The position numbers and the translations under genes were made by a program. A stretch of 64,000 bases of DNA from DATARH01 sp963746885 (lineage in GTDB: Bacteria; Pseudomonadota; Alphaproteobacteria; ATCC43930; CGMCC-115725): the NCBI GenBank assembly GCA_963746885.1, contig CAVVDM010000014.1, positions 372,001 through 436,000 on the forward strand, read 5' to 3'. Below, piece after piece: positions 29,555 through 38,216 of the stretch. Below the pieces are notes generated by a model. It was given only the letters and a program-made list of their open reading frames with translations. It ran no database searches and was not told the origin of the DNA. Each line of letters starts with the position of its first letter. Position 1 is the first letter of the stretch.

Positions 29555-30415
29555 ATGACAATGCAGGTTCGACCGCTGACCGATTTTCTCGGAGCCGAGG
29601 TCACCGGCATCGACCTCACTCTTCCGCTGGACGCGGCGACCAAGCGCCAGTTGTATCAACTGTTTGTTCAGAACTCGGTCCTGGTGTTCCGCGACCAGAG
29701 CTTCGATCCGCCGCAATTCGCCGCGGCAGCAGAGCTGTTTGGCGAGATCATTCCCGAGCAGTTTCCCAATTATCGGCTTCCCGAATACCCGAAGGTCAGT
29801 TTCCTGTCCAACCGCGACCTGGAGCAGGCGGGCAAGCAGCGGGCGGTACGCGGTGAAGGATTCCACACCGACCACTCCAACTATGCGGCGCCGCCCAAGG
29901 CGACGATCCTCTATGGCATCGTCATTCCGCAGAGCGGCGGCGACACCGAATTCGTGTCGGCGCAAGCGGCCTATGACGATCTCTCCGATACGGCCAAGCG
30001 CCGCATTTCCGGGCTAAGGGCAATCCATGCCTATCGCGGGACCCAGGACGACCACAAGGCGACCGTCCTGTCTGCCGAGGAACTGGCCCGAACGCCGAGC
30101 GCAGCCCATCCGATCGCTCGGCAGAACCCGGACAATGGCAGGATCGGCCTCTTTCTCAGCCCGAACCGGGTAACCGGTATCGAAGGCATGGCGGACACGG
30201 AAGCCTTTCAGCTGCTCGAACAGCTGTTCGAGCACGCAACGCAGCCGAAATATCTCTATCGCCACAAGTGGCGGAAGGGCGACATGGTGCTGTGGGATGA
30301 TCGCGCCGTGCTGCATCAGGCGACGACCGACTACGACATGGAGGAATACCGCTACCTCTATCGCGTGCTACTGGGAGGCGAGGTTCCGATAGAGGCGCCT
30401 CGGCTCGGCGCCTGA
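29555..30415 (+). CDS. TauD/TfdA-type Fe(II)/2-oxoglutarate dioxygenase
   Basis: A 286-residue cytoplasmic dioxygenase. Iron ligands are visible as H104 and D106 in GFHTDHSN and a distal histidine in AVLHQATTDY. An RYLYRV-type 2-oxoglutarate arginine region lies close to the C-terminus. The ATG at 29555 was chosen because GAGGAG lies eight bases upstream. Family members oxidise taurine, alkyl sulfates, phenoxyacetates or amino acid derivatives. The substrate here is not determined. It is followed closely by an SDR gene. Confidence 0.87.
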   Translation: MTMQVRPLTDFLGAEVTGIDLTLPLDAATKRQLYQLFVQNSVLVFRDQSFDPPQFAAAAELFGEIIPEQFPNYRLPEYPKVSFLSNRDLEQAGKQRAVRGEGFHTDHSNYAAPPKATILYGIVIPQSGGDTEFVSAQAAYDDLSDTAKRRISGLRAIHAYRGTQDDHKATVLSAEELARTPSAAHPIARQNPDNGRIGLFLSPNRVTGIEGMADTEAFQLLEQLFEHATQPKYLYRHKWRKGDMVLWDDRAVLHQATTDYDMEEYRYLYRVLLGGEVPIEAPRLGA

Positions 30416-30447
30416 GAAGCGTGAGCCCCGTCGGAGGTCTCCAAAGG

Positions 30448-31150
30448 ATGGCAGATACGCCATGGGCTCTCGTCGTTGGGGCGTCGCGCGGGTTGGGGCT
30501 GGGGCTCGCGGCGGAATTGAAGCGGCGCGGCTGGAATGTCGTCGCGACCGCGCGCGACGCCGCCGGCGAGCGCCGGTTGCGGGAATTGATGGCGCAGCCC
30601 GGGGGCGTATTGCGGGTCGAGCAGGTCGACATCAACGACGATACCGCTGTCGCGGCGCTGCGGCGGCGGCTCGACGGACTGCTGTTCGGTGTTGTGTTCG
30701 TCAATGCCGGGAATCGCGCCGCGCGAGCGGGCCGACACGGCGCACGCCAGCCGCGACGAGGCGGCGGCGGTGTTCATGACCAACGCGGTCGCGCCGGTGC
30801 GGTTCGCGCGGGCGTTTCTCGACCTTGTGCATGACGGCCCGGGCATCGTCGCGTTCATGAGCTCGGGGCTCGGCAGCGTCGCCGATAAGACCGACAGCTA
30901 CAGCGAACTCTACAGCGCCAGCAAGGCGGCGCTCAATTCGCTGTCGCGCAGCCTCGCCGCCTCGCTCGGGCGGCGCCGGATCACGGTGCTGGCGGTGGCG
31001 CCGGGTTGGGTGCGCACCGACATGGGCGGCCCCGGCGCGCCGCTCGGCGTCGCAGAAAGCGTGCGTGGCATCGCCGACGTGCTGGAGGCGCGCTCCGGCA
31101 CCCTCCAGCACGGCTTTGTCGACTACCGCGGCCGCGAAGTGGCTTGGTAG
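30448..31150 (+). CDS. Short-chain dehydrogenase, one frameshift
   Basis: Classical SDR of 233 residues once one base is removed. The N-part has VVGASRGLGLGLA (TGxxxGxG-like) and VNAG. The frame then shifts within GGG at 30709-30711. The remainder contains the SSGLGS serine strand, YSASK (catalytic YxxxK) and APGWVRTDMGG. The span is one base over a multiple of three, as expected for a single inserted G. It is probably co-transcribed with the upstream dioxygenase. The VOC operon ends convergently 43 bases downstream. Confidence 0.8.
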
Positions 31151-31193
31151 ACCGGGGTTTGGTAGCGGCCGCGACAGACGACGGCTGCGGGGG

Positions 31194-31616
31194 CTACTCC
31201 GCCGCTTCCTTGGCGGCGACCGGGAGCGGCTCGGTGCCGGTCCACGGGTGCTCGGCGACGTCGAACAGCACGCCCTCGGGGCCGTACATCTTGACTTCGA
31301 AGCCGCCGGTGCGCGCCGGATCGCTCTGGTCCATATAGTGTTTGCCGCCGGCTGCCTCGACCACCTTGGCCGCCTCTGCGATATCCTCGACGAGGATGCC
31401 GAAATGATGTAGCCCGGTGTAGTCCATGCCCTTGCCGATCTGGTCGGTCTTGAAGCGCAGGATCGCGAGGTCGATCGTGCCGTCGCTGAGATGATGGCCG
31501 TAGGCGAGCGGACCGTCATTGCTGCGCACGATCGCGAAATCGAACGCCTTGACGTAGAAATCGGCCATCGCGTCGGGGTCTTTGCAGGCGATGGCGAGGT
31601 GGCGCAGTTTTGCCAT
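31194..31616 (-). CDS. VOC (glyoxalase-like) protein 2 of tandem pair
   Basis: A 140-residue vicinal-oxygen-chelate fold protein made of two beta-alpha-beta-beta-beta units. Possible metal ligands are His6 in LRHLAIA, the HHFG histidines and a C-terminal Glu in TGTEPLP. It is clearly paralogous to the next gene upstream, sharing DGT-LAILKFK-DQ-GKGM and LHHFG. The start at 31616 gives a product that aligns end to end with the paralogue. Confidence 0.87.
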   Translation of the reverse strand: MAKLRHLAIACKDPDAMADFYVKAFDFAIVRSNDGPLAYGHHLSDGTIDLAILRFKTDQIGKGMDYTGLHHFGILVEDIAEAAKVVEAAGGKHYMDQSDPARTGGFEVKMYGPEGVLFDVAEHPWTGTEPLPVAAKEAAE

Positions 31617-31629
31617 GGACGCGATCTCC

Positions 31630-32055
31630 CTATTCGGCGGCTTGTTTGACGGGCTCGGGCAAAGGCTCGGCGCCGGCCCAGCCATGCTCGGCGATGTCGA
31701 ACAGGATGTGCTCGGGGCCGTAGAACTTCTTCTCGAAATAGCCGGCCTGATGGCCCTGCTGCCCCTGGTCGATGTAATGGGTGGCGCCGAGGCTCTCCAG
31801 CTTCTTGGAGAACTCGTCGACATCCTCGACGAGCACGCCGAAATGATGGATGCCGCGGAACTCCATGCCCTTGCCGAGCTGGTCGGACTTGAATTTGAGG
31901 ATCGCCATGTTGAGCGTGCCGTCCGACAGGAACACGCCATCGGCGAGCACGCCGTTGGGCCGGCCGACCTCGACGAAATCGAACGCCTTTTTGTAGAACT
32001 CGGCCATCGCCTCCGGATCCTCGGCAGCGATCGCGATATGGCGGAGCTTGGGCAT
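31630..32055 (-). CDS. VOC (glyoxalase-like) protein 1 of tandem pair
   Basis: A 141-residue VOC-fold protein, with MPKLRHIAIA, IHHFGVLVED and FDIAEHGWAGAEPLP as landmarks. It is the upstream member of a tandem duplication with only 13 bases between the genes. Possible activities are lyase, dioxygenase or isomerase on a small metabolite. Its place in the minus-strand operon after a Nudix hydrolase and a PhyH dioxygenase suggests a shared catabolic pathway. Confidence 0.87.
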   Translation of the reverse strand: MPKLRHIAIAAEDPEAMAEFYKKAFDFVEVGRPNGVLADGVFLSDGTLNMAILKFKSDQLGKGMEFRGIHHFGVLVEDVDEFSKKLESLGATHYIDQGQQGHQAGYFEKKFYGPEHILFDIAEHGWAGAEPLPEPVKQAAE

Positions 32056-32103
32056 CAGGGCCTCCTCCCGTTAGAGATAGCGGACGTTAGCACGACCGGC
32101 GGT

Positions 32104-32541
32104 TCATCTCGAAGCGTCGCATAGGGCGCCGAGCGAAATCTCCGCGAGGAGCCGCGCCAGGCTCTTGCCGACCCGATTCAGCGCCTCGTCATGGGTAAAC
32201 AGGCCGAACCGGTCGAATTCCGGCAACATCTGGCCGTTCCGCGCAAAATGCGACGTGCAGGCAAGCGCCGCCGGTTCGGGCAGGCGCGACATCGTCCAGG
32301 CGAACAATGCGAGGTCCTTGCCCGAGCGGTAGGCAAACACCCCGAGCGGCCGGAGTTCGGCCACGGACGCATCGAGCCCGGTCTCCTCGTGCAGCTCGCG
32401 ACAAGCCGCCGCGGCAAGATCCTCGCCCGGCTCGGCGACGCCCTTCGGAATGTCCCAGCGCGGCGAGCGCGTCGCATGGCCGAGCAGCATCCGGTGCCCG
32501 TCGGTGACGATGACGCCGCAGCTGGTGACCGTCGCGCGCAT
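32104..32541 (-). CDS. Nudix hydrolase
   Basis: A 145-residue cytoplasmic pyrophosphohydrolase. The Nudix box spans residues 34-56, with key residues G34, E40, R48, E49, E52 and E53 (CRELHEETGL). The substrate may be a nucleoside diphosphate derivative or a CoA/NAD-type compound. It starts four bases after the small lipoprotein stop and belongs to the same minus-strand operon. Confidence 0.9.
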   Translation of the reverse strand: MRATVTSCGVIVTDGHRMLLGHATRSPRWDIPKGVAEPGEDLAAAACRELHEETGLDASVAELRPLGVFAYRSGKDLALFAWTMSRLPEPAALACTSHFARNGQMLPEFDRFGLFTHDEALNRVGKSLARLLAEISLGALCDASR

Positions 32542-32545
32542 CGGG

Positions 32546-32674
32546 TTACGGATGGTTCAGGCCGCCTTCGACGCCGCCGTAGAACCCGCCCTGCCGATTG
32601 TCATCGGGGTTGCTGGCGCTTTGCGCGCAGCCGGCGAGGATCAGGCAGACGAGGAGGCAAACTGCGAGCCTCAC
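32546..32674 (-). CDS. Small lipoprotein, 42 residues
   Basis: A GTG start overlaps the TGA of the PhyH gene (GTGA). The product begins MRLAVCLLVCLILAGC, a compact lipoprotein signal with lipobox LAGC, and continues with a short polar, Gly/Asn-rich tail ending GGLNHP. The mature peptide would be about 28 residues anchored by a lipidated Cys. The Nudix gene starts four bases later, so all three are translationally linked. No family is recognised; entericidin-like peptides are comparable in size. Confidence 0.7.
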   Translation of the reverse strand: MRLAVCLLVCLILAGCAQSASNPDDNRQGGFYGGVEGGLNHP

Positions 32675-33510
32675 GACGCCGCCCGCTCGTAGCGCAGCGT
32701 CTCCTCGCGGTTGGCCTCGCGAAAGCGGGCCACCGCGTCGGCATGGACGGCGCACTCGGCTGCACCGCAATCCTCGTGCGGTCGCGGCTCGTCGTCGAAA
32801 TGCCCGTATCGGTCGACCCCGCGCACCAGCATCGCCGAGAGCCGTGTCGCGCAGCGGCAGCGCACCGACGCCGGGATATAGCTGATGCCGAGCCCGACCC
32901 GGCGGTGGTCGGAATTGTTTGGCCCGGAGCGGTGGATCAGATGGGTGTCGTGCAGCGACATCTGACCGGCCCGTACCGGCATAAAAACTGTGCCGCCCCG
33001 GTTGAACTCCCCGCTCACGGTCTGGCCGCGCGACAACAGATTGTATGGCGAATCGGACTGGCCATGGTGCAGCTGCCCCTGACGGTGGCTGCCCGGGACG
33101 ACCTCCATGCAGCCCGCCTCGACCGGCGCGTCGGTCAACGCGACCCAGGCAGTCACCTGAACCGCCGGCTCGAGGCCGAAATAGGTCGCGTCCTGGTGCC
33201 AGCTGACAAAGGCCGGGTCGTGCGCGTGCTTGGGCCACACCGACAGGTGAAAGAGGCGGATGTCTGGGCCGATCAGATCCTCGACCGCGTCGAGCACCGC
33301 CGGGTGGTGGACGATTTCGTCGACCCAGCGAAACAGCAGATGCGGCTTGAAATTGTGGCCCTTGCCGAATTCCTGGCCCTGGCCACGCTCAAACGCTTCG
33401 AGCCGGTCGAAATAATGCCGCGCCTCGTCCAGGCTGAACGCCCCGACCGGAAACAGGAACCCATCGCGCTCGTAGCGCGCCACCTCCGCGTCGGAGAGTT
33501 TTTTCCCCAT
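32671..33510 (-). CDS. Phytanoyl-CoA dioxygenase (PhyH) family protein
   Basis: A 279-residue Fe(II)/2-oxoglutarate oxygenase of the PhyH family. SWHQDATYF gives the HxD iron ligands, HLIHRSGPN the distal histidine, and the DHRRVGLGISYIP arginine is positioned for 2-oxoglutarate. The start at 33510 (MGKKLSDAEV) has GAGG eight bases upstream; an ATG two codons earlier is closer to that site. Substrates of bacterial PhyH proteins vary widely. The upstream gene is an amidohydrolase. Confidence 0.87.
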   Translation of the reverse strand: MGKKLSDAEVARYERDGFLFPVGAFSLDEARHYFDRLEAFERGQGQEFGKGHNFKPHLLFRWVDEIVHHPAVLDAVEDLIGPDIRLFHLSVWPKHAHDPAFVSWHQDATYFGLEPAVQVTAWVALTDAPVEAGCMEVVPGSHRQGQLHHGQSDSPYNLLSRGQTVSGEFNRGGTVFMPVRAGQMSLHDTHLIHRSGPNNSDHRRVGLGISYIPASVRCRCATRLSAMLVRGVDRYGHFDDEPRPHEDCGAAECAVHADAVARFREANREETLRYERAAS

Positions 33511-33567
33511 GCTCATGTCCTCAGTAAAGACTTGTCCCCGTGCGTCCGGGGACGCGCTCACGCTGCG

Positions 33568-34713
33568 TCAAGTCTGCTTGAAGCAGCGGTTGGCGTTGTC
33601 CCAGAACAATTTCTGGCGGATTTCCGGGGTCAGGGTCGACCACGCCATGATCTTGTCGACCGAGTTGGGGAACCAGCTTTCGTAATGCGGGTAGTCGGAT
33701 GCGTACATCAGGACGCCGTCGCCCAATGCCTTCGTCACCATCTCGAACATCGGCTCCTGCTCGTGCGCCTCGATGTTGCAGAAGACGCGGCCGGCCTGGA
33801 ACTGTTCGCTCGGCAGCATTTTGAGGGGCGCGGTGCGGCCGACATAGCTGACCTGCTCGTCCATCCGGCGCACCCAGAACGGCAGCCAGCCGAAGCCGCA
33901 TTCGAGCACCGCCAGGCGCAGGCCGGGATGGCGGTCGAGCACGCCGCCAGCCAGAAACCCGGCCATGAAGCGCATAGCGCCCCACGGGTGCGAGCACAGC
34001 CGCGCGATGTAGACGTTGTCCCACATGTCCTTGTAGCCGGGGAAATAGGGCGGGTTCCACGCGAAGCTGTGATGCACGATCGCCAGATCGTGCTCCTCGG
34101 CGGCTTGCCAGATCGGCTCGAGGTCGGGGTGGTCGACCGGCCGCTCGTTGTCGAGCAACGGCTGCACCGCGACCGCCCAGCGAGACTTGCCCCACTCGCG
34201 GATCTCGCGCACCGCCTCGCTGACCTCGCGGGTCGAGGCGACGATCGGACCCGTCAGCCGGCCCGGCGCGACGCCGCAGAAATCCTGCATGTGGCGGTGG
34301 TAAGCGCGGATCAGCGCGACCTCGATCGAGGTGTCGGGATGGCCGACGCAGGCGGTCCAGGCCGAGGGCACCAGGAAATGCTTGTCGGCGCCCTCGATGT
34401 CCATGTCGTGCACGCGGGCGGCGGCGTTGTCGTCCTGCACGCCGGGGCTCGGGCGCAGCCGGCCGCGCCACACCCGCCCGTCGCGCGAGCCCGGCCTCGG
34501 CTCCGCTTCGCCGAGGGTGCGCTCATAGGCCTTCTCGTCGAAGCGGTAAAGCGAGCGCTGGCCGCCCCCAACTTCGCGCGACTGGATCGTGACCCGGTAG
34601 GGCGCCAGTTCCGGCAGACGCGGCCGGAAGCCCGGGTCGACATATTTGTCGAGCACCTCGGCGCCGGGGTTGATGTGGGTGTCGACATCGTAGACGCGAA
34701 AGCCGTTTTTCAT
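33568..34713 (-). CDS. Amidohydrolase family 2 protein (ACMSD-like)
   Basis: A 381-residue TIM-barrel protein resembling aminocarboxymuconate semialdehyde decarboxylase-like hydrolases. Visible motifs are VYDVDTHINP near the N-terminus, AIVHHSFAW in the middle and MYASDYPHYES near the C-terminus, carrying the usual metal-binding His/Asp positions. It may be a decarboxylase or a hydrolase of a ring-cleavage product. It lies upstream of PhyH in the operon. Confidence 0.86.
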   Translation of the reverse strand: MKNGFRVYDVDTHINPGAEVLDKYVDPGFRPRLPELAPYRVTIQSREVGGGQRSLYRFDEKAYERTLGEAEPRPGSRDGRVWRGRLRPSPGVQDDNAAARVHDMDIEGADKHFLVPSAWTACVGHPDTSIEVALIRAYHRHMQDFCGVAPGRLTGPIVASTREVSEAVREIREWGKSRWAVAVQPLLDNERPVDHPDLEPIWQAAEEHDLAIVHHSFAWNPPYFPGYKDMWDNVYIARLCSHPWGAMRFMAGFLAGGVLDRHPGLRLAVLECGFGWLPFWVRRMDEQVSYVGRTAPLKMLPSEQFQAGRVFCNIEAHEQEPMFEMVTKALGDGVLMYASDYPHYESWFPNSVDKIMAWSTLTPEIRQKLFWDNANRCFKQT

Positions 34714-34746
34714 CTGCGTCTCCTTCCTCCCGCTGGAACGTTGCTT

Positions 34747-35526
34747 TCAGATCGCAAGATAGCCGCCGTCAACCGTAACGGTGCTGCCGGTAACCCAGCG
34801 CGACTCGTCCGAGGCAAGATACAGCACCGCGCCGACAAGGTCGTCCGGCTGGCCGAGGCGGCCCAGCGGGATCAGCGCCTCAGTGGCGTTTCGTGCGGCG
34901 GGGTCAGTGTAGCTGGCGCGGGTCAGCCCGGTCAGGGTTGGTCCGGGGGCGATTGCGTTGACCCGGATGCCGTGCGCCGCCAGATCGACTGCCATCGCAT
35001 GCGTCAGCGAGCGGCCGCCGCCCTTGGAGGCGACATAGGCGGCGCGCTCGGGTCGCGCCACCTCGGCGAGCTGCGAGGTGACGTTGATGATGCTGCCGCC
35101 ACCTTGCCCGCCGCCTTGCCCGCCACTGGCTTGCCGCACCATCTGGCGCGCCGCGGCCTGGCCGAGATGGAACATGCCGGTCAGGTTGACCGCGACGATC
35201 CGGTCCCAGGTCGCGGCGTCGAGATCGAGGAAATTGCCGCGATGGCTGATCCCGGCACATTCCAGGAGGATGTCGAGCCGGCCGAATTGGCGCACTGTCG
35301 CCGCGACGGCGGCATCGACCGCGGCACGGTCGCGCAGGTCGAGCCCCTGCGCCGCGGCACGCCCGCCGGCAGCGCGGATGCGCGCAGCGGTGGCTTCCGC
35401 TGCCGCCGCGTCAAGATCGGCGCAGAACACGGCCGCGCCCTCGCGCGCCAGCCCCTCGGCGCCGGCGCCGCCAATGCCGCCGCCCGCCCCCGCCACCAGC
35501 GCCACCTTGCCCAAAAGCCGGCCCAC
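34747..35526 (-). CDS. Short-chain dehydrogenase/reductase
   Basis: A 259-residue classical SDR similar to FabG-type enzymes. Cofactor motif VAGAGGGIGG, ECAGIS, catalytic S-Y-K in NVTSQ and YVASKGG, and a C-terminal GSTVTVDGGY. A short low-complexity insertion rich in GGQGGG precedes the GSIINVTS strand. It is the first gene of the minus-strand series and is divergent from the HIBCH gene across 80 bases that contain the AT-rich CTATATCGTTATACC, a likely shared promoter zone. Confidence 0.88.
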   Translation of the reverse strand: MGRLLGKVALVAGAGGGIGGAGAEGLAREGAAVFCADLDAAAAEATAARIRAAGGRAAAQGLDLRDRAAVDAAVAATVRQFGRLDILLECAGISHRGNFLDLDAATWDRIVAVNLTGMFHLGQAAARQMVRQASGGQGGGQGGGSIINVTSQLAEVARPERAAYVASKGGGRSLTHAMAVDLAAHGIRVNAIAPGPTLTGLTRASYTDPAARNATEALIPLGRLGQPDDLVGAVLYLASDESRWVTGSTVTVDGGYLAI

Positions 35527-35606
35527 CCCATCCTCCGCGCTAGCGTCCGCCGCTGCTATATCGTTATACCGTGCAGGCCGCTCGGTGCCACGCCTGAGGG
35601 TGGTGG

Positions 35607-36686
35607 GTGAGAGAAGATACTGGTGACATCCTGTTTGGCCGGGAGGGTGGGGTGGCGACGGTCACCCTCAACCGGCCACAGGCGCTGAATGCGTTCACGC
35701 TCGGCATGTACCGGGCGTTTGATCCGGTGTTGCGCGGCTGGGCCGACGATCCCGGCATTCATGCCGTGGTGATCCGCGGTGCCGAGGGGCGGGCCTTCTG
35801 CGCCGGCGGCGACATCCGCGCGATCTATGACGCCGGGCGCGGCATTGCCGGCGACCCGACGCTGACCTCGCGATTCTTCTGGGAAGAATACGAGCTGATC
35901 CGGCGGATCCACCGCTATGCCAAACCGTACATCGCGATCATCGACGGCATCACGATGGGGGGCGGTGCCGGGGTCTCGGTCAACGGGCGCTACCGCATTG
36001 CCACCGAGCGCACGATGCTGGCGATGCCCGAGACCGGCATCGGCCTGTTCCCGGACGTCGGCGCGACCCGGTTTCTCAATCTGTGCCCCGGGCATATCGG
36101 GCGCTATCTCGGGCTGACCGGCGCGCGGCTTGGCCCCGCCGATGCGCTCTACTGCGGCTTTGCCACGCATTTCGTGCCGCGCGAGCGGGTGTCGGCGCTA
36201 ATCGAGGCGCTGGCTCGGGGGGGCGAGGTCGCGGCGACGCTTGCCGGGGTTGCCGCCGATCCAGGCGCGGCGCCGCTGGCCGCGCGCCGCGCCGCGATCG
36301 ACCGCTCGTTTGCCGGCGAGACGGTCGAAGCCATTCTCGACGCGCTGGCGCGCGAGGCCGCGGCGGATGGCGGCGACGCCGCGTGGGCGGCCGAGACCCG
36401 TGCGGGGCTGATGGCGAAATCGCCGACCAGCCTTAAGATCACGTTGCGCCAGCTGGTCGTCGGGCGGGGCTATGACATCGAGGCGGCGCTTGCCCTCGAA
36501 TACCGGCTGACCCAGCATGTCACGCGCGGGCACGATTTCTACGAGGGCGTGCGCGCCGTGCTGGTCGACAAGGACCAGCAGCCGCGCTGGCAGCCGGCCA
36601 GCCTCGCCGCGGTGACGGAGGCGATGGTCGATGGCTACTTTGCGCCGCTCGGCGACGGCGAATTGCGATTCGATCAGGGAGGGTAG
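35607..36686 (+). CDS. 3-hydroxyisobutyryl-CoA hydrolase / enoyl-CoA hydratase family
   Basis: A 359-residue crotonase-fold enzyme matching 3-hydroxyisobutyryl-CoA hydrolases of valine degradation. RAFCAGGDIRAIYD and GITMGGGAGVSVNGRYR form the oxyanion hole, and MPETGIGLFPDVG is diagnostic for the hydrolase branch. The C-terminal extension fits the family length. The GTG start lies six bases after GAGGG. The next gene encodes the following step, 3-hydroxyisobutyrate dehydrogenase, four bases away. Confidence 0.9.
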   Translation: MREDTGDILFGREGGVATVTLNRPQALNAFTLGMYRAFDPVLRGWADDPGIHAVVIRGAEGRAFCAGGDIRAIYDAGRGIAGDPTLTSRFFWEEYELIRRIHRYAKPYIAIIDGITMGGGAGVSVNGRYRIATERTMLAMPETGIGLFPDVGATRFLNLCPGHIGRYLGLTGARLGPADALYCGFATHFVPRERVSALIEALARGGEVAATLAGVAADPGAAPLAARRAAIDRSFAGETVEAILDALAREAAADGGDAAWAAETRAGLMAKSPTSLKITLRQLVVGRGYDIEAALALEYRLTQHVTRGHDFYEGVRAVLVDKDQQPRWQPASLAAVTEAMVDGYFAPLGDGELRFDQGG

Positions 36687-36690
36687 CGCA

Positions 36691-37590
36691 ATGGCAACGA
36701 TCGGCTTTATCGGGCTCGGCAACATGGGCGCGCCGATGGCGGCCAATCTGGTCAAGGCGCAGCACCATGTAACCGGCTACGACGTCGTCGCGGCGCCCGT
36801 CGCCGCCCTGGCGGAGCGCGGCGGGCATGCCGCGGCGAGCATGATCGAGGCCGCCGCTGCCGGTGACATCGTAGTGACGATGCTGCCGGCGGGGCCGCAG
36901 GTGCGCGCGGTCTACCTTGGCCCGGACGGCATCATTGCCCGCGCCAAGAAGGGCGCCCTGTTGATCGATTGCTCGACGATCGATGTCGAGACCGCGCGCG
37001 CCGTGGCGGCCGCGGCCGCCACGGCCGGGCTATTGATGCTCGATGCGCCGGTGTCGGGCGGCGTCATTGGCGCCGAAGCGGCGACGCTGACCTTCATGGT
37101 GGGCGGCGAGGCGGCGGCCTTCGCCCGCGCCGAGCCGATCCTTCAGGCGATGGGGCGCACGATCGTTCATGCCGGCCCCGCCGGCGCCGGGCAGACCGCC
37201 AAGATCTGCAACAACATGATCCTCGGCGCCTCGATGATCGCGGTGTGCGAGGGCTTTGCGCTCGCGGAAAAGCTCGGGCTGCCGGCCCAGACGCTGTTCG
37301 ACATCTGCAGCAAGTCGACCAGCCAGTGCTGGGCGATGACCGGCTATTGCCCGGTGCCGGGGCCGGTCCCGGCGGCGCCGTCGAATCGGGGCTACGCGGC
37401 CGGGTTCACCGCGGCCAACATGCTGAAGGATCTGCGGCTGGCGCAACAGGCGGCCGGCGCCACCGCGGCGGCGACGCCGTTGGGCGCGGCAGCGGCCAAC
37501 CTTTATCAGCTCTACGTTGACAGCGGCGGCGGCGCTTTCGATTTCTCCGGCATCATGCAGTTCTTGCGGCGTCCCGACCCCGCGAAATGA
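36691..37590 (+). CDS. mmsB: 3-hydroxyisobutyrate dehydrogenase
   Basis: A 299-residue NAD-dependent beta-hydroxyacid dehydrogenase that oxidises 3-hydroxyisobutyrate to methylmalonate semialdehyde in valine catabolism. The Rossmann motif is GFIGLGNMGAPMA (residues 5-17), the substrate loop is DAPVSGGVIGAEAATL, and the catalytic lysine lies in GQTAKICNN. The ATG at 36691 follows AGGGAGGG. Pairing with HIBCH supports the pathway call. Confidence 0.92.
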   Translation: MATIGFIGLGNMGAPMAANLVKAQHHVTGYDVVAAPVAALAERGGHAAASMIEAAAAGDIVVTMLPAGPQVRAVYLGPDGIIARAKKGALLIDCSTIDVETARAVAAAAATAGLLMLDAPVSGGVIGAEAATLTFMVGGEAAAFARAEPILQAMGRTIVHAGPAGAGQTAKICNNMILGASMIAVCEGFALAEKLGLPAQTLFDICSKSTSQCWAMTGYCPVPGPVPAAPSNRGYAAGFTAANMLKDLRLAQQAAGATAAATPLGAAAANLYQLYVDSGGGAFDFSGIMQFLRRPDPAK

Positions 37591-37599
37591 AACCAAATT

Positions 37600-37618
37600 T
37601 TAACGAAACCTGCGTTAA
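37600..37618. promoter_or_regulatory. Inverted repeat before the MarR gene (candidate auto-operator)
   Basis: TTAACG and CGTTAA flank a seven-base spacer just after the mmsB stop and 32 bases before the MarR-type start. MarR proteins commonly repress their own promoters through palindromes of this size. No binding evidence is available. Confidence 0.35.
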
Positions 37619-37649
37619 CTTTGTCGTACCGGTTGCACGCGAGGCAGAT

Positions 37650-38123
37650 ATGACAAACGGGTATCTTGAGGTAATTTCGCTGGTCGAGCGGCTTCACCGC
37701 CACTTTCTTGAGGTGGTGAAGCTGGAACTTGACGGGCTGGGCATCCACGACATCAACAACGTGCAGGGGCTGATGCTGTTCAACATCGGCGACGCCGAGA
37801 TGACGGTCGGCGAGCTGACGTTGCGCGGCTGCTACCTCGGCTCCAACGTCTCCTACAACGTCAAGAAGATGGTCGAGAACGACTACCTCATGCAGGAGCG
37901 CTCAGTGCACGACCGGCGCTCGGTGCATGTCAAGCTGACCGACAAGGGGCGCGCGCTGCGCGACCAGCTCAGCGTCATGCATCGCCGCCATGTCGAGATG
38001 CTGGCGCAGACAGCAGTCACCGACGGCGATCTGCAGCACGTCATCACGACGTTGCGCCGGCTCGAGCGGTTCTGGATCCGCGCCGGTGATCTGGTGCAGC
38101 ACCCCGGGCAATTCGCCGCCTGA
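37650..38123 (+). CDS. MarR-family winged-helix regulator, LdtR-like
   Basis: A 157-residue DNA-binding regulator. The winged-helix core includes ELTLRGCYLGSNVSYNVKK (recognition helix) and the wing RSVHDRRSVHVKLTDKG. It closely resembles the LdtR subgroup of alphaproteobacteria, known from Liberibacter for control of an L,D-transpeptidase and stress tolerance. The ATG at 37650 has GAGG five bases upstream; an in-frame earlier start would run back to the mmsB stop. Confidence 0.88.
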   Translation: MTNGYLEVISLVERLHRHFLEVVKLELDGLGIHDINNVQGLMLFNIGDAEMTVGELTLRGCYLGSNVSYNVKKMVENDYLMQERSVHDRRSVHVKLTDKGRALRDQLSVMHRRHVEMLAQTAVTDGDLQHVITTLRRLERFWIRAGDLVQHPGQFAA

Positions 38124-38216
38124 TTTGGCGAGCCGGCCTCGTCGCGCGCAATTTTTCTGGTGACGGGATGGCGGCGGGCTGCGACTTTAGCCTGCAGCCG
38201 TTTCCGGAGTCGCTTT

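Noticed and set aside
32191..35610. Plus-strand frame of 1139 codons
   Set aside because: Antisense to Nudix, PhyH, amidohydrolase and SDR genes that carry catalytic motifs. No domain in the plus-strand product.
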